The notes beneath the pieces are model-generated. The model had not been told where the DNA came from. It was given only the letters and a program-made list of their open reading frames with translations, and searched no databases. 14,056 nt of DNA from Candidatus Merdenecus merdavium (GTDB lineage Bacteria; Bacillota; Clostridia; Lachnospirales; Lachnospiraceae), in assembly GCA_018715425.1 (NCBI GenBank), contig DVLR01000130.1:1-14056 (forward strand), read 5' to 3'. This document shows, piece after piece, positions 5,741-12,417 of this stretch. How positions within the stretch are numbered: the first letter of the stretch is position 1; the number at the start of each line of letters is the position of its first letter. The position numbers and the translations under genes are program-made.

Positions 5741-5765
5741 ATTTTCCATAAATCTCTATTACAAC

Positions 5766-6725
5766 CTATTCCTCACTTGGATTCAGTTGTAAACCTAATT
5801 CTTTTAATTTAGATAATACTTCTTCTAAAGATTTGCGTCCAAGGTTACGCACCTTCATCATGTCTTCAGGAGTTCTGTTCGTTAATTCTTCAACAGTATT
5901 AATTCCAGCTCTCTTTAAACAATTATATGAACGAACAGAAAGTTCTAATTCGTCAATGTTCATTTCTAATACTTTTTCTTTTTCATTGTCTTCTTTTTCG
6001 ATCATAACTTCTGCTGTTTTAGCATTTTCAGAAAGATCAATAAAAAGACTTAAGTGTTCACTAAGAACTTTAGCGGCTAAACTTACTGCTTCATCTGGAA
6101 CGAGAGTTCCATTTGTAAATACATCTAAAGTAAGTTTATCAAAGTCAGTAATTTGACCAACACGAGTGTTTTCAACAGTTAGATTGACACGTTCTACTGG
6201 CGTATAAATAGCATCTACTGCAATGACACCTATAGGCATATCATCTGTCTTACCTTTGTCAGCGCTTACATAACCTCTGCCCTTTGTAATAGTTAATTCC
6301 ATATATAATTTACTATCTGCTCCTCCATTTAGAGTAGCAATTGGTAAATCTGGATTTAATATCTCGATATCTTGGTCTGCCTGAATATCCGCAGCTGTTA
6401 CAACGCCCTCGCCTTCAAACTCAATATAAGCGACTTTTGCCTCATTCGTATCGCTATTATTCTTAATAGCCAAGCTCTTAATGTTCATAATGATTTCAGT
6501 AACATCTTCCTTTACTCCAGGAATCGAACTGAATTCATGCAATACGCCGTCGATCTTAATTTGGCTAACTGCTGCACCAGGCAGAGAAGAAAGCATAATT
6601 CTTCTAAGTGAGTTACCTAATGTGGTTCCATAGCCTCTCTCCAGCGGTTCTACTACGAATCTACCATATTTTTTATCATCTGAAATCTCAGAAATTTCAA
6701 TTTTCGGTTTGTTAAAATCGAACAC
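5766..6725 (-). CDS. rpoA: RNA polymerase alpha subunit
   Basis: Alpha dimerises to nucleate RNA polymerase assembly and its C-terminal domain contacts UP-element DNA and activators. The 319 residues comprise the N-terminal assembly domain (about 1-230, with GYGTTLGNSLRRIMLSSLPG at 31-50), a charged linker (about 231-253) and the C-terminal domain (about 254-314). The latter has the DNA-binding arginine (RSYNCLKRAGI, Arg265) and helix-hairpin-helix NLGRKSLEEV (274-313 region). The start is GTG at 6725 behind AAAGGAGGGG. It sits between rpsD and rplQ, as usual in Clostridia. A weak stem-loop (AGCCA/TGGCT, 6778-6804) lies in the 91-nt gap after rpsD. Full length, no anomalies. Confidence 0.98.
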   Translation of the reverse strand: MFDFNKPKIEISEISDDKKYGRFVVEPLERGYGTTLGNSLRRIMLSSLPGAAVSQIKIDGVLHEFSSIPGVKEDVTEIIMNIKSLAIKNNSDTNEAKVAYIEFEGEGVVTAADIQADQDIEILNPDLPIATLNGGADSKLYMELTITKGRGYVSADKGKTDDMPIGVIAVDAIYTPVERVNLTVENTRVGQITDFDKLTLDVFTNGTLVPDEAVSLAAKVLSEHLSLFIDLSENAKTAEVMIEKEDNEKEKVLEMNIDELELSVRSYNCLKRAGINTVEELTNRTPEDMMKVRNLGRKSLEEVLSKLKELGLQLNPSEE

Positions 6726-6816
6726 TATAAAAGCCCCTCCTTTGGGTTATCATAATTTTGAGGGTGACTATATTCATAGCCAAGAGACTCCATGCCCCCT
6801 GGCTAATCCATAAGGA

Positions 6817-7410
6817 TTATTTAGAATATAACTCGACGATAAGCATTTCCTCAACTGGACAATCAATGATATCTCTTGTTGGAAGTTCTTTAATCGCTCC
6901 ACTAAGTGCATCTGCATTGGCATCTAACCACTCTGGAACCATTCTTCCTGATGTAGCATCTAAGATATCTTTATATCTTTGTGAAGTTTTGCATTTCTCT
7001 TTAATTTCTATTGTATCTCCAGCCTTAACTAAGTAAGATGGAATATTTACAGTCTTACCGTTTACTAATACATGTTTATGATCAACGATCTGTCTAGCTT
7101 CTCTTCTGGTTCTTGCAAAACCAAGTCTGAAGATGACATTGTCTAATCTAAGTTCTAGTAATGTAAGTAAGTTCTCACCTGGAAGACCTGCCATTTTAGT
7201 AGCTCTTTCATAGTAAGTTCTAAAAGGTTTTTCAAGAACACCGTAGATGAATTTCGCTTTCTGTTTTTCTCTTAACTGAAGACCATATTCACTCATCTTT
7301 CTGTTTGCTCTTCTTAATTCTCTTGTTGATTTTTTATTTATTCCTAAGTAGATTGGATCTAGTCCAAGGGATCTACATCTTTTTAAAACAGGTACTCTGT
7401 TGACTGCCAT
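6817..7410 (-). CDS. rpsD: 30S ribosomal protein S4
   Basis: S4 is a primary 16S rRNA-binding protein that starts 30S assembly and affects decoding accuracy. It is 197 residues, a normal length. The N-terminal region (MAVNRVPVLKRCRSLGLDP) lacks the four-cysteine zinc cluster seen in some S4 proteins. The S4 RNA-binding domain is at about 88-150 (LELRLDNVIFRLGFARTRREARQIVDHKHVLVNG region). The start ATG has AGGAGG 11 nt upstream. In Bacillus subtilis rpsD is elsewhere and controlled by its own leader; here it lies inside the alpha operon between rpsK and rpoA, as in other Clostridia and in E. coli. Any S4 autoregulation would have to act on the shared transcript. Confidence 0.98.
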   Translation of the reverse strand: MAVNRVPVLKRCRSLGLDPIYLGINKKSTRELRRANRKMSEYGLQLREKQKAKFIYGVLEKPFRTYYERATKMAGLPGENLLTLLELRLDNVIFRLGFARTRREARQIVDHKHVLVNGKTVNIPSYLVKAGDTIEIKEKCKTSQRYKDILDATSGRMVPEWLDANADALSGAIKELPTRDIIDCPVEEMLIVELYSK

Positions 7411-7428
7411 CTCTATCTATACCTCCTA

Positions 7429-7824
7429 TTATACTCTTCTACGTTTTGGTGGACGACATCCATTATGTGGAACTGGTGTTACATCTTTGATACTAGTTAC
7501 ATCAACACCACAAGCTTGAAGAGCACGAATAGCTGCCTCTCTTCCTGAACCTGGTCCTTTTACGAATACATCTACTGATTTAAGTCCGTGAATTAAAGCT
7601 GCTTTAGTAGCAGTTTCTGCTGCCATCTGAGCTGCATAAGGAGTAGATTTCTTTGAACCTCTAAATCCAAGACCGCCAGCACTTGCCCAAGATAGAGCAT
7701 TACCTTCCATATCTGTTAATGTTACGATTGTATTATTAAATGAAGACTGGATATGTGCTTGTCCTCGTTCAACGTTTTTCTTGACACGTTTTTTTGTCAC
7801 TCTCTTTGTAACTTTTTGAGCCAT
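7429..7824 (-). CDS. rpsK: 30S ribosomal protein S11
   Basis: S11 lies in the 30S platform near the mRNA exit. The 131 residues show a basic N-terminal tail and then the family core: AHIQSSFNNTIVTLTD (23-38), GLGFRGSKKSTPYAAQMAAE (51-70) and the C-terminal DVTPVPHNGCRPPKRRRV. Length and motifs are normal. The ATG has GGGAGG 10 nt upstream. It is 35 nt after rpsM and 18 nt before rpsD, so the three are almost certainly cotranscribed. Confidence 0.98.
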   Translation of the reverse strand: MAQKVTKRVTKKRVKKNVERGQAHIQSSFNNTIVTLTDMEGNALSWASAGGLGFRGSKKSTPYAAQMAAETATKAALIHGLKSVDVFVKGPGSGREAAIRALQACGVDVTSIKDVTPVPHNGCRPPKRRRV

Positions 7825-7859
7825 TTTAAACTAACCTCCCTTATGGGTTCTTTCTATTA

Positions 7860-8228
7860 TTATTTCTTCTTATTTGCAACAGTTCTCTTAGGACCTTTTC
7901 TTGTTCTAGCATTTGTCTTGGTTTTCTGACCACGAACTGGAAGTCCTTTTCTATGACGGATACCTCTATAGCATCCGATTTCTTGTAATCTCTTAATATT
8001 AAGAGCGATCTCTCTTCTTAAGTCACCTTCCACCATTTGGGATTCATCAATGACTTCACGAATTCTACCAACTTCTTCGTCTGTTAAATCTCTTACACGT
8101 GTGTCTGGATTTACATTAGCATCTTTTAAGATACGGTTAGAGCTTGCTCTTCCAATTCCATAAATATAAGTTAAACCAATTTCTACACGTTTTTCTCTCG
8201 GTAAATCTACACCAGCAATACGAGCCAT
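7860..8228 (-). CDS. rpsM: 30S ribosomal protein S13
   Basis: S13 sits in the 30S head, contacts the P-site tRNA and forms a bridge to the 50S. The 122-residue protein begins MARIAGVDLPREKRVEIGLTYIYGIG, includes the helix-turn region and CYRGIRHRKGLPVRGQKTKTNARTRKG motif segments (about 92-114) and ends in a basic tail. GGAGG lies 8 nt upstream of the ATG. It is preceded by a 364-bp spacer with its own predicted promoter and hairpins, so it probably heads a transcription unit of its own (rpsM-rpsK-rpsD-rpoA-rplQ). Confidence 0.98.
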   Translation of the reverse strand: MARIAGVDLPREKRVEIGLTYIYGIGRASSNRILKDANVNPDTRVRDLTDEEVGRIREVIDESQMVEGDLRREIALNIKRLQEIGCYRGIRHRKGLPVRGQKTKTNARTRKGPKRTVANKKK

Positions 8229-8265
8229 GTGTTATTCCTCCATTTTCCTGATTTCCATCGTCTTT

Positions 8266-8307
8266 GCGCAGCTCACCATAAATATACGGTGCCTGAAATG
8301 TGTGCGC
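8266..8307 (-). ncRNA. Candidate structured leader before rpsM
   Basis: The outer stem GCGCA/TGCGC (8303-8307 with 8266-8270) encloses an inner CACC/GGTG hairpin (8288-8291 with 8274-8277). It starts about 40 nt upstream of the rpsM ATG, inside the transcript predicted from the promoter at 8346. Short G/C-rich stems in an AT-rich spacer suggest real structure. A ribosomal-protein binding site is a guess. Confidence 0.3.
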
Positions 8308-8345
8308 CGACTTTTTAATTTTATTGTTCCTCTAATTGGGGCACT

Positions 8346-8354
8346 ATTATAACA
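8346..8354 (-). promoter_or_regulatory. Extended -10 promoter for rpsM
   Basis: TGTTATAAT is a perfect -10 with the TGn extension, about 118 bp upstream of the rpsM ATG. The sequence 17 nt upstream (TAGGTC, 8369-8374) is a poor -35, so the call rests on the extended -10. Confidence 0.5.
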
Positions 8355-8543
8355 CTTATTTGTGCAATGACCTATAATATTACCCAACTACGCATATTGA
8401 TATTGTAACGTAGTCTATCCGATACTCTGATTCTCGGTATTAAAAGCAATAATACGTGTAAATTTTCATCACATCTATTATTGTCATAGTATAAACAACA
8501 CCTCCTGGTGGTTCATACTTCAGCCGCATGTTTACACATTAAA

Positions 8544-8572
8544 GTTGATTACATATAATATTGGTAATCAAC
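8544..8572 (-). repeat. 9-bp perfect hairpin after rpmJ
   Basis: GTTGATTAC (minus strand, 8564-8572) and GTAATCAAC (8544-8552) are exact complements around 11 nt. TTTAATG follows, which is too short a U-tract for a confident terminator. It begins 20 nt after the rpmJ stop and could be a weak terminator or an mRNA 3' stabiliser. Confidence 0.5.
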
Positions 8573-8592
8573 AACAAGAAACAAGCCTATTA

Positions 8593-8706
8593 TTAGCCTT
8601 GTCTTTGTTTGTGTCTAGGATTTTCACAGATTACTCTGACGCTTCCTTTTCTTCTAATTATTTTGCATTTTTCGCAAATAGGTTTAACTGATGATCTAAC
8701 CTTCAC
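8593..8706 (-). CDS. rpmJ: 50S ribosomal protein L36 (zinc form)
   Basis: L36 is the smallest large-subunit protein and stabilises 23S rRNA near the peptidyl-transferase region. The gene encodes 37 residues beginning MKVRSSVKPICEKCK and ending NPRHKQRQG. The zinc ribbon ligands Cys11, Cys14, Cys27 and His32 are all present, so this is the zinc-binding paralogue type. The start is GTG at 8706, with AAGGAGG about 7 nt upstream. A terminator over the infA stop and a strong promoter (8741-8769) lie immediately upstream, and a long spacer lies downstream, so rpmJ may be expressed partly on its own. Confidence 0.97.
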   Translation of the reverse strand: MKVRSSVKPICEKCKIIRRKGSVRVICENPRHKQRQG

Positions 8707-8740
8707 AGTAAATCCTCCTTCCACAAAAAGTTCGTTTCTC

Positions 8741-8769
8741 ATTATAACATTTTCAATTATCAAATGCAA
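8741..8769 (-). promoter_or_regulatory. Strong promoter for rpmJ
   Basis: The -10 TATAAT (8741-8746) is perfect and extended by TGT. A 17-nt spacer leads to the -35-like TTGCAT (8764-8769). The predicted start near 8734 gives rpmJ a leader of about 28 nt. It sits between the terminator hairpin after infA and rpmJ. Confidence 0.75.
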
Positions 8770-8782
8770 GTAAAACTTTTAT

Positions 8783-8804
8783 AAAAAAGAACGTTTACGT
8801 TCTT
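8783..8804 (-). terminator. Intrinsic terminator overlapping the infA stop codon
   Basis: AAGAACG (8798-8804) pairs with CGTTCTT (8787-8793) over 7 bp around the loop TAAA, and T residues continue through 8784. The first two bases of the upstream arm belong to the infA stop codon. It should reduce read-through from the spc part of the cluster into rpmJ. Confidence 0.75.
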
Positions 8805-9021
8805 ATTTATCTCTCCAAATAATTCTTCCTTTTGTTAAATCATAAGGTGATAATTCGATGGTTACTTTATCCCCAGGCAAAATTCTAATAAAATTCATTC
8901 TTAATTTACCACTGATATGAGCTAGCACCACATGCTTATTTTCTAATTCCACTCGAAACATTGCATTTGGTAACTTTTCTAATACAATGCCTTCTACCTC
9001 AATAACGTCAGCTTTTGACAT
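8803..9021 (-). CDS. infA: Translation initiation factor IF-1
   Basis: IF-1 binds the 30S A site and works with IF-2 and IF-3 in initiation. The 72 residues match the usual length exactly and form a single S1/OB-fold domain: MSKADVIEVEGIVLEKLPNA, FRVELENKHVVLAHISGK, MNFIRILPGDKVTIELSPYDLTKGRI. The ATG has AGGAGG 5 nt upstream. It follows the KOW-domain gene by 96 nt. A terminator overlaps its stop codon, so infA looks like the last gene of an upstream transcription unit. Confidence 0.98.
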   Translation of the reverse strand: MSKADVIEVEGIVLEKLPNAMFRVELENKHVVLAHISGKLRMNFIRILPGDKVTIELSPYDLTKGRIIWRDK

Positions 9022-9117
9022 AAAATCCTCCTAAACTCTTTCTATTTTTCTTTCCCTTCATCATCCTAAAGAGAATCTTTCCTATTCATCCCTCTAAAAA
9101 CAATAGGGACTTTATCG

Positions 9118-9384
9118 TTAACGGTTTCTATATAAATGAATCATTCTTTTAATATGTTCATCCTGAATTACCTTTCCTTCCTTTTTTAAGGAAAGGTAAT
9201 TCTTTGGTATAGAGTGAATGATCTGTATATGTTTTTTCTTTTTCTTTTTAGGCTTATCTAGTAACTTATATTTACCATCTACTAAATATACGTATTCCGT
9301 ATCCATTTTAATTATAACATAAATACTGTCTTTGTCTCTGCCTGCTATGGATTTAGCTAACATTCCAACCTGTATCTCGGTCAT
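9118..9384 (-). CDS. KOW-domain RNA-binding protein (ybzG-type)
   Basis: This small protein of 88 residues occurs between map and infA in many Firmicutes; the Bacillus subtilis counterpart at this position is ybzG. The N-terminal part (about 1-45, VGMLAKSIAGRDKDSIYVII...YLVDGKYKLLDKP) resembles the KOW/L14e-type beta-barrel that binds RNA. It is followed by an unbroken lysine stretch (about 46-51), suited to rRNA contact, and a basic C-terminus. A ribosome or rRNA-related role is likely from fold and context, but the exact job is not established to my knowledge. ATG at 9384 has GGGAG 7 nt upstream. A perfect 14-bp inverted repeat lies inside the coding sequence (9166-9201). Confidence 0.85.
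   Translation of the reverse strand: MTEIQVGMLAKSIAGRDKDSIYVIIKMDTEYVYLVDGKYKLLDKPKKKKKKHIQIIHSIPKNYLSLKKEGKVIQDEHIKRMIHLYRNR
9166..9201 (-). repeat. 14-bp perfect inverted repeat inside the KOW gene
   Basis: AATTACCTTTCCTT and AAGGAAAGGTAATT (9166-9179 and 9188-9201) are exact complements around 8 nt. It encodes the segment NYLSLKKEGKVIQ. The mRNA hairpin would lie near the 3' end of the gene, about 145 nt before infA. No U-run follows in the reading direction. Confidence 0.6.
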
Positions 9385-9430
9385 ATAGGCTCTCCCAACT
9401 TTTTAAACATAGGTGAATGGGACTCTCCAT

Positions 9431-10186
9431 TTATTTACTTAATGTCAATATTTCTGGTTCTCCCTCTGTAATTAATATGGTATTTTCATAATGGGCTGAT
9501 AAAGTTCCATCTTCTGTGACTACAGTCCAATCATCATCTAACCAGGCAACTTCTGGTCGTCCAATATTAATCATTGGCTCAATAGCTAAAGTCATACCAG
9601 CCTGAAGTCTTACACCTCTTCTTTTTTGAGCAAAATTTGGAATCTGTGGATCTTCATGCATAGCAGTTCCGATACCATGACCTACCAAATCTCTTACAAC
9701 GCCGTAGCCGAAACTCTCGGCATACTTACCAATGGCTGCAGATATATCATATAGATGATTACCTTCTTTTGCGTATTTTATACCTTCGAAAAAGCTTTGC
9801 TTAGTCACCTCAATTAATTGTCTCGCTTCTTTACTGATTTCTCCAACTGCGTGAGTTCTGGCTGCATCAGAATGATATCCTTTATAAATCATCCCAGTAT
9901 CTATACTAATAATATCACCTTCTTTTAATATGCGTTTCTTTGAAGGGATACCATGTACGACCTCATCATTTACTGATGCACATATAGAAGCAGGAAAACC
10001 GTTGTAGTTTAAAAAGTTTGGCTCACAGCCAAAGCTGCGGATCATTTCTTCTGCTAATCGATTGATTTCAAAGGTTGTAATCCCTGGTTTAATGGCTTTA
10101 CCTAATTCTTCATGAACGATCGTTAATAGTCTTCCTGATTCTCTCATTAGTTCGATTTCTCTTGTAGATTTAATTGTTACTGACAT
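9431..10186 (-). CDS. map: Methionine aminopeptidase, type I
   Basis: This cytoplasmic metalloenzyme removes the initiator methionine from nascent proteins when the next residue is small. The 251-residue length is typical of type I enzymes without an N-terminal extension. The active-site residues are all present: His78 (NDEVVHGIP), metal ligands Asp96 (SIDTG), Asp107 (YHSDAAR), His170 (GHGIG), Glu203 (AIEPM) and Glu234 (YENT), and His177 (AMHEDP). The ATG lies 4 nt after the adk stop, with AGGAG inside the end of adk, so the two are translationally coupled. The secY-adk-map order is the classic Firmicutes arrangement. Confidence 0.98.
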   Translation of the reverse strand: MSVTIKSTREIELMRESGRLLTIVHEELGKAIKPGITTFEINRLAEEMIRSFGCEPNFLNYNGFPASICASVNDEVVHGIPSKKRILKEGDIISIDTGMIYKGYHSDAARTHAVGEISKEARQLIEVTKQSFFEGIKYAKEGNHLYDISAAIGKYAESFGYGVVRDLVGHGIGTAMHEDPQIPNFAQKRRGVRLQAGMTLAIEPMINIGRPEVAWLDDDWTVVTEDGTLSAHYENTILITEGEPEILTLSK

Positions 10187-10190
10187 TCTA

Positions 10191-10835
10191 TCATGCTCCT
10201 AAAATCTTTACAATAGTGTTAAACACACGTTCCATATCCTGTGTTCCATCAACGACCATTAACACCTTCTTATTTTCATAATAATCAATCAGAGGCTTGG
10301 TCTGTTTATGGTAAACATCTAGACGTCTTTTAACAGTTTCCGGTTTATCATCGTCTCTTAAAACAAGTTTAGAACCACATCTATTGCAAACTCCTTCCAC
10401 TTTTGTTGGGATATGTACAATATGATAAGTTGCCCCACAGGATGGGCAGGCTCTGCGTCCAGACATACGATTCACAATATCTTCGTCTGGAACTTCTATA
10501 TTAATTGCATAATCTATCTTTTCCCCTTTAAGACTAAGTGCCTGATCAAGGCACTCTGCTTGAGGTATCGTTCTTGGAAAGCCATCTAATACGTAACCAT
10601 TTAGGCAATCATTCTCTGCCACACGGTCAATGACAAGATCTACAGTTAATTCATCTGGTACTAACAATCCATGGTCAATGTAGCCCTTGGCTTTTTTACC
10701 AAGCTCTGTTCCAGCTTTCATATTGGCTCTAAAGATGTCTCCAGTAGATATATGAGGAATATTATATTTGTCTGCAATCTGTTTTGCTTGCGTGCCTTTT
10801 CCTGCACCAGGTGCACCTAACATTATTATCTTCAT
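10191..10835 (-). CDS. adk: Adenylate kinase, zinc-binding LID type
   Basis: Adenylate kinase interconverts ATP plus AMP with two ADP and keeps the adenylate pool balanced. The 214 residues show the P-loop GAPGAGKGT (7-15), the AMP-binding region with DGFPRT (84-89), and a long LID with four cysteines, Cys130, Cys133, Cys150 and Cys153 (CPSC and CNRC). These bind structural zinc, the Gram-positive type. The ATG at 10835 has AAGGAG 9 nt upstream. It follows secY after a 262-nt spacer with three strong inverted repeats and overlaps in expression with map. Confidence 0.98.
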   Translation of the reverse strand: MKIIMLGAPGAGKGTQAKQIADKYNIPHISTGDIFRANMKAGTELGKKAKGYIDHGLLVPDELTVDLVIDRVAENDCLNGYVLDGFPRTIPQAECLDQALSLKGEKIDYAINIEVPDEDIVNRMSGRRACPSCGATYHIVHIPTKVEGVCNRCGSKLVLRDDDKPETVKRRLDVYHKQTKPLIDYYENKKVLMVVDGTQDMERVFNTIVKILGA

Positions 10836-10895
10836 ATATTCCCTCTCCTTTTTACCTTAGTAAATTAGTAACTATTTAGAATGAAAATGGAAACT

Positions 10896-10909
10896 ACGAT
10901 TCCAATCGT
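10896..10909. promoter_or_regulatory. 14-bp palindrome upstream of adk
   Basis: ACGATTCCAATCGT is a perfect palindrome 61 bp before the adk ATG. The centre is too tight for a stable full RNA hairpin, so a protein-binding operator is the better guess. No clear promoter is adjacent. Confidence 0.35.
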
Positions 10910-10950
10910 TACAAAAATTTTTAATTTCACATTGTCCTAATATTTTCAGA

Positions 10951-10997
10951 GGTCTTGCAAAATCCATAAGTAGGATTCGTATGGGGTTTGCAAGACC
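10951..10997 (-). repeat. Two-tier hairpin in the secY-adk spacer
   Basis: GGTCTTGCAAA and TTTGCAAGACC (10951-10961 and 10987-10997) are exact 11-bp complements. Inside them CCATA/TATGG (10964-10968 and 10980-10984) adds 5 bp after a 2x2 internal loop, with an 11-nt loop at the tip. No U-run follows. It could be a structured RNA, a processing site or a copy of a dispersed palindromic repeat. Confidence 0.6.
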
Positions 10998-11038
10998 CCT
11001 TCCTGATATTTCGGGGGATAGCATTTTAGTGCACTACC

Positions 11039-11085
11039 AAACCACTGTAAAACAGAGCACACTGTGCTCTTTTCTACAATGGTTT
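11039..11085 (-). repeat. 22-bp near-perfect hairpin after secY
   Basis: Positions 11064-11085 and 11039-11060 pair over 22 bp with one mismatch and two G-U pairs around a 3-nt loop. The inner part is AGAGCAC/GTGCTCT and the outer part AAACCATTGTA/TACAGTGGTTT. It starts 12 nt after the secY stop and is not followed by a U-tract, so it is not a standard terminator. An mRNA-stabilising or RNase III-type processing stem is plausible. Confidence 0.65.
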
Positions 11086-11097
11086 AACAGTACACTT

Positions 11098-12417
11098 TTA
11101 ATCATTTAGAAAGCCTCTGTAGTTACGTACTAGCATCTGTGATTCAATCTGCTTCAAAGTTTCTAGTATAACCCCTACTACAATGATAAGGGATGTTCCA
11201 CCAAAAGAAACAGATGCTCCAAACATTCCATTAAAGAACATAGGGATAAATGCAACAAATAAAAGTCCTACTGCTCCCATAAATATTAAATAATTCAAAA
11301 TCTTAGTCAAATACTCAGTGGTTGGTTTACCTGGACGGATACCTGGAATAAAACCACCTTGCTTCTTCATATTATCAGCAACTTCAATTGGATTAAATGT
11401 AATTGAAGTGTAAAAATAAGCAAAAAATACAACTAAGATGATGTAGATAATCACTCCTACAGATGATAATGGATCTTTATAATTAAACCAATTCTGCTGA
11501 TTTAACATCTTTAAAATCGTAGCTCCAACACCTGTTCCGTTGCCCTTACCTGCAAATGATGCGATCACTGTTGGGAAAGACATAAGAGATGATGCGAAGA
11601 TGATTGGGATAACACCTGCTGTGTTTACCTTTAAAGGAATATGAGTGGATTGACCACCTACCATTTTTCTACCTTGCATCTTTTTAGCATACTGCACTGG
11701 GATTTTACGTTGTCCATCATTAAGAAGTAGTACAAATACCACAGTCAGTAATATTACTAATATAATGATCACCAAAGCTAAAATTGCCATGTGGATCGCT
11801 TTGCCTTTTACAAATTGGTTGTAAAGAGCTACCACTTCTGAAGGAATCCTTGATAAGATATTTATCATCAAAATAATTGAAATACCGTTACCAACGCCTT
11901 TTTCTGTAATTCTCTCACCAACCCACATAAGGAAGGCTGATCCTGCTGTTAAAGAAACGACAGCGATCGTAATACCAGCAAAATTAAAGTTTCCTTCTAA
12001 AAAGAATCCTCTGTTACCGAAACCGATAGACATTGCTGTAGACTCTACGAGAGCCAAGGCAATGGTTACATATCTTGTGATTTCAGCAATTTTCTTTCTA
12101 CCATCTTCTCCTTCTTTTTGCAACTCTTCCAATTTAGGAATGGCTATAGTAAGAAGCTGAACGATAATAGAAGATGTAATATAAGGTGAAACACCTAATG
12201 CAAAAATAGACAGTTGCTCAAAGTTACCACCAGTGAAAGCACTAAACATACTTAGTGCTCCCCCTGTTTGTGCAAATATGTCACCGAATACATCAATATT
12301 TACACCAGGTACGGGTATACTTGCACCTAAACGCACAACAATTAGCATCAAAAAACTATAGAAAATTTTTCCACGTAACTCCTCAATTTTCAATGCATTT
12401 CGCAGTGTCTTAAGCAT
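11098..12417 (-). CDS. secY: Preprotein translocase subunit SecY
   Basis: SecY forms the protein-conducting channel of the Sec system in the cytoplasmic membrane. The 439 residues give about ten transmembrane helices. Landmarks are the amphipathic N-terminus (MLKTLRNALKIEELRGKI), the plug region near 53-66 (GALSMFSAFTGGNF), the cytoplasmic loop with GQRKIPVQYAKK (235-246) and the conserved C5 loop around 351-376 (FNPIEVADNMKKQGGFIPGI, RPGKPT), which engages SecA and ribosomes. The ATG overlaps the rplO stop by one base (TAATG), with GAGGTGAT just upstream in rplO, so translation is coupled. Normal length. A large hairpin follows the stop. Confidence 0.98.
   Translation of the reverse strand: MLKTLRNALKIEELRGKIFYSFLMLIVVRLGASIPVPGVNIDVFGDIFAQTGGALSMFSAFTGGNFEQLSIFALGVSPYITSSIIVQLLTIAIPKLEELQKEGEDGRKKIAEITRYVTIALALVESTAMSIGFGNRGFFLEGNFNFAGITIAVVSLTAGSAFLMWVGERITEKGVGNGISIILMINILSRIPSEVVALYNQFVKGKAIHMAILALVIIILVILLTVVFVLLLNDGQRKIPVQYAKKMQGRKMVGGQSTHIPLKVNTAGVIPIIFASSLMSFPTVIASFAGKGNGTGVGATILKMLNQQNWFNYKDPLSSVGVIIYIILVVFFAYFYTSITFNPIEVADNMKKQGGFIPGIRPGKPTTEYLTKILNYLIFMGAVGLLFVAFIPMFFNGMFGASVSFGGTSLIIVVGVILETLKQIESQMLVRNYRGFLND

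Larger units (their letters stand above)
8229..8592 (-). other. 364-bp spacer between rpmJ and rpsM
   Basis: This gap is long for a ribosomal protein operon. It contains, in transcription order, a 9-bp perfect hairpin (8544-8572), a Shine-Dalgarno-like AGGAGGTG (8499-8506) with only a poorly spaced 15-codon frame after it (8440-8487), an inverted repeat ACTACG/CGTAGT (8387-8414), an extended -10 promoter (8346-8354) and a nested stem GCGCA/TGCGC with inner CACC/GGTG (8266-8307) close to rpsM. No convincing protein gene is present. It may be an untranslated leader with regulatory RNA for rpsM. Confidence 0.5.

Noticed and set aside
6778..6804. Stem AGCCA/TGGCT between rpsD and rpoA as an S4 control site
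   Set aside because: Only 5 bp with a long loop, and no resemblance to a described S4 target that I can verify.
10540..10562. 7-bp inverted repeat AGTGCCT/AGGCACT inside adk
   Set aside because: Short, inside conserved coding sequence and expected by chance at this scale.
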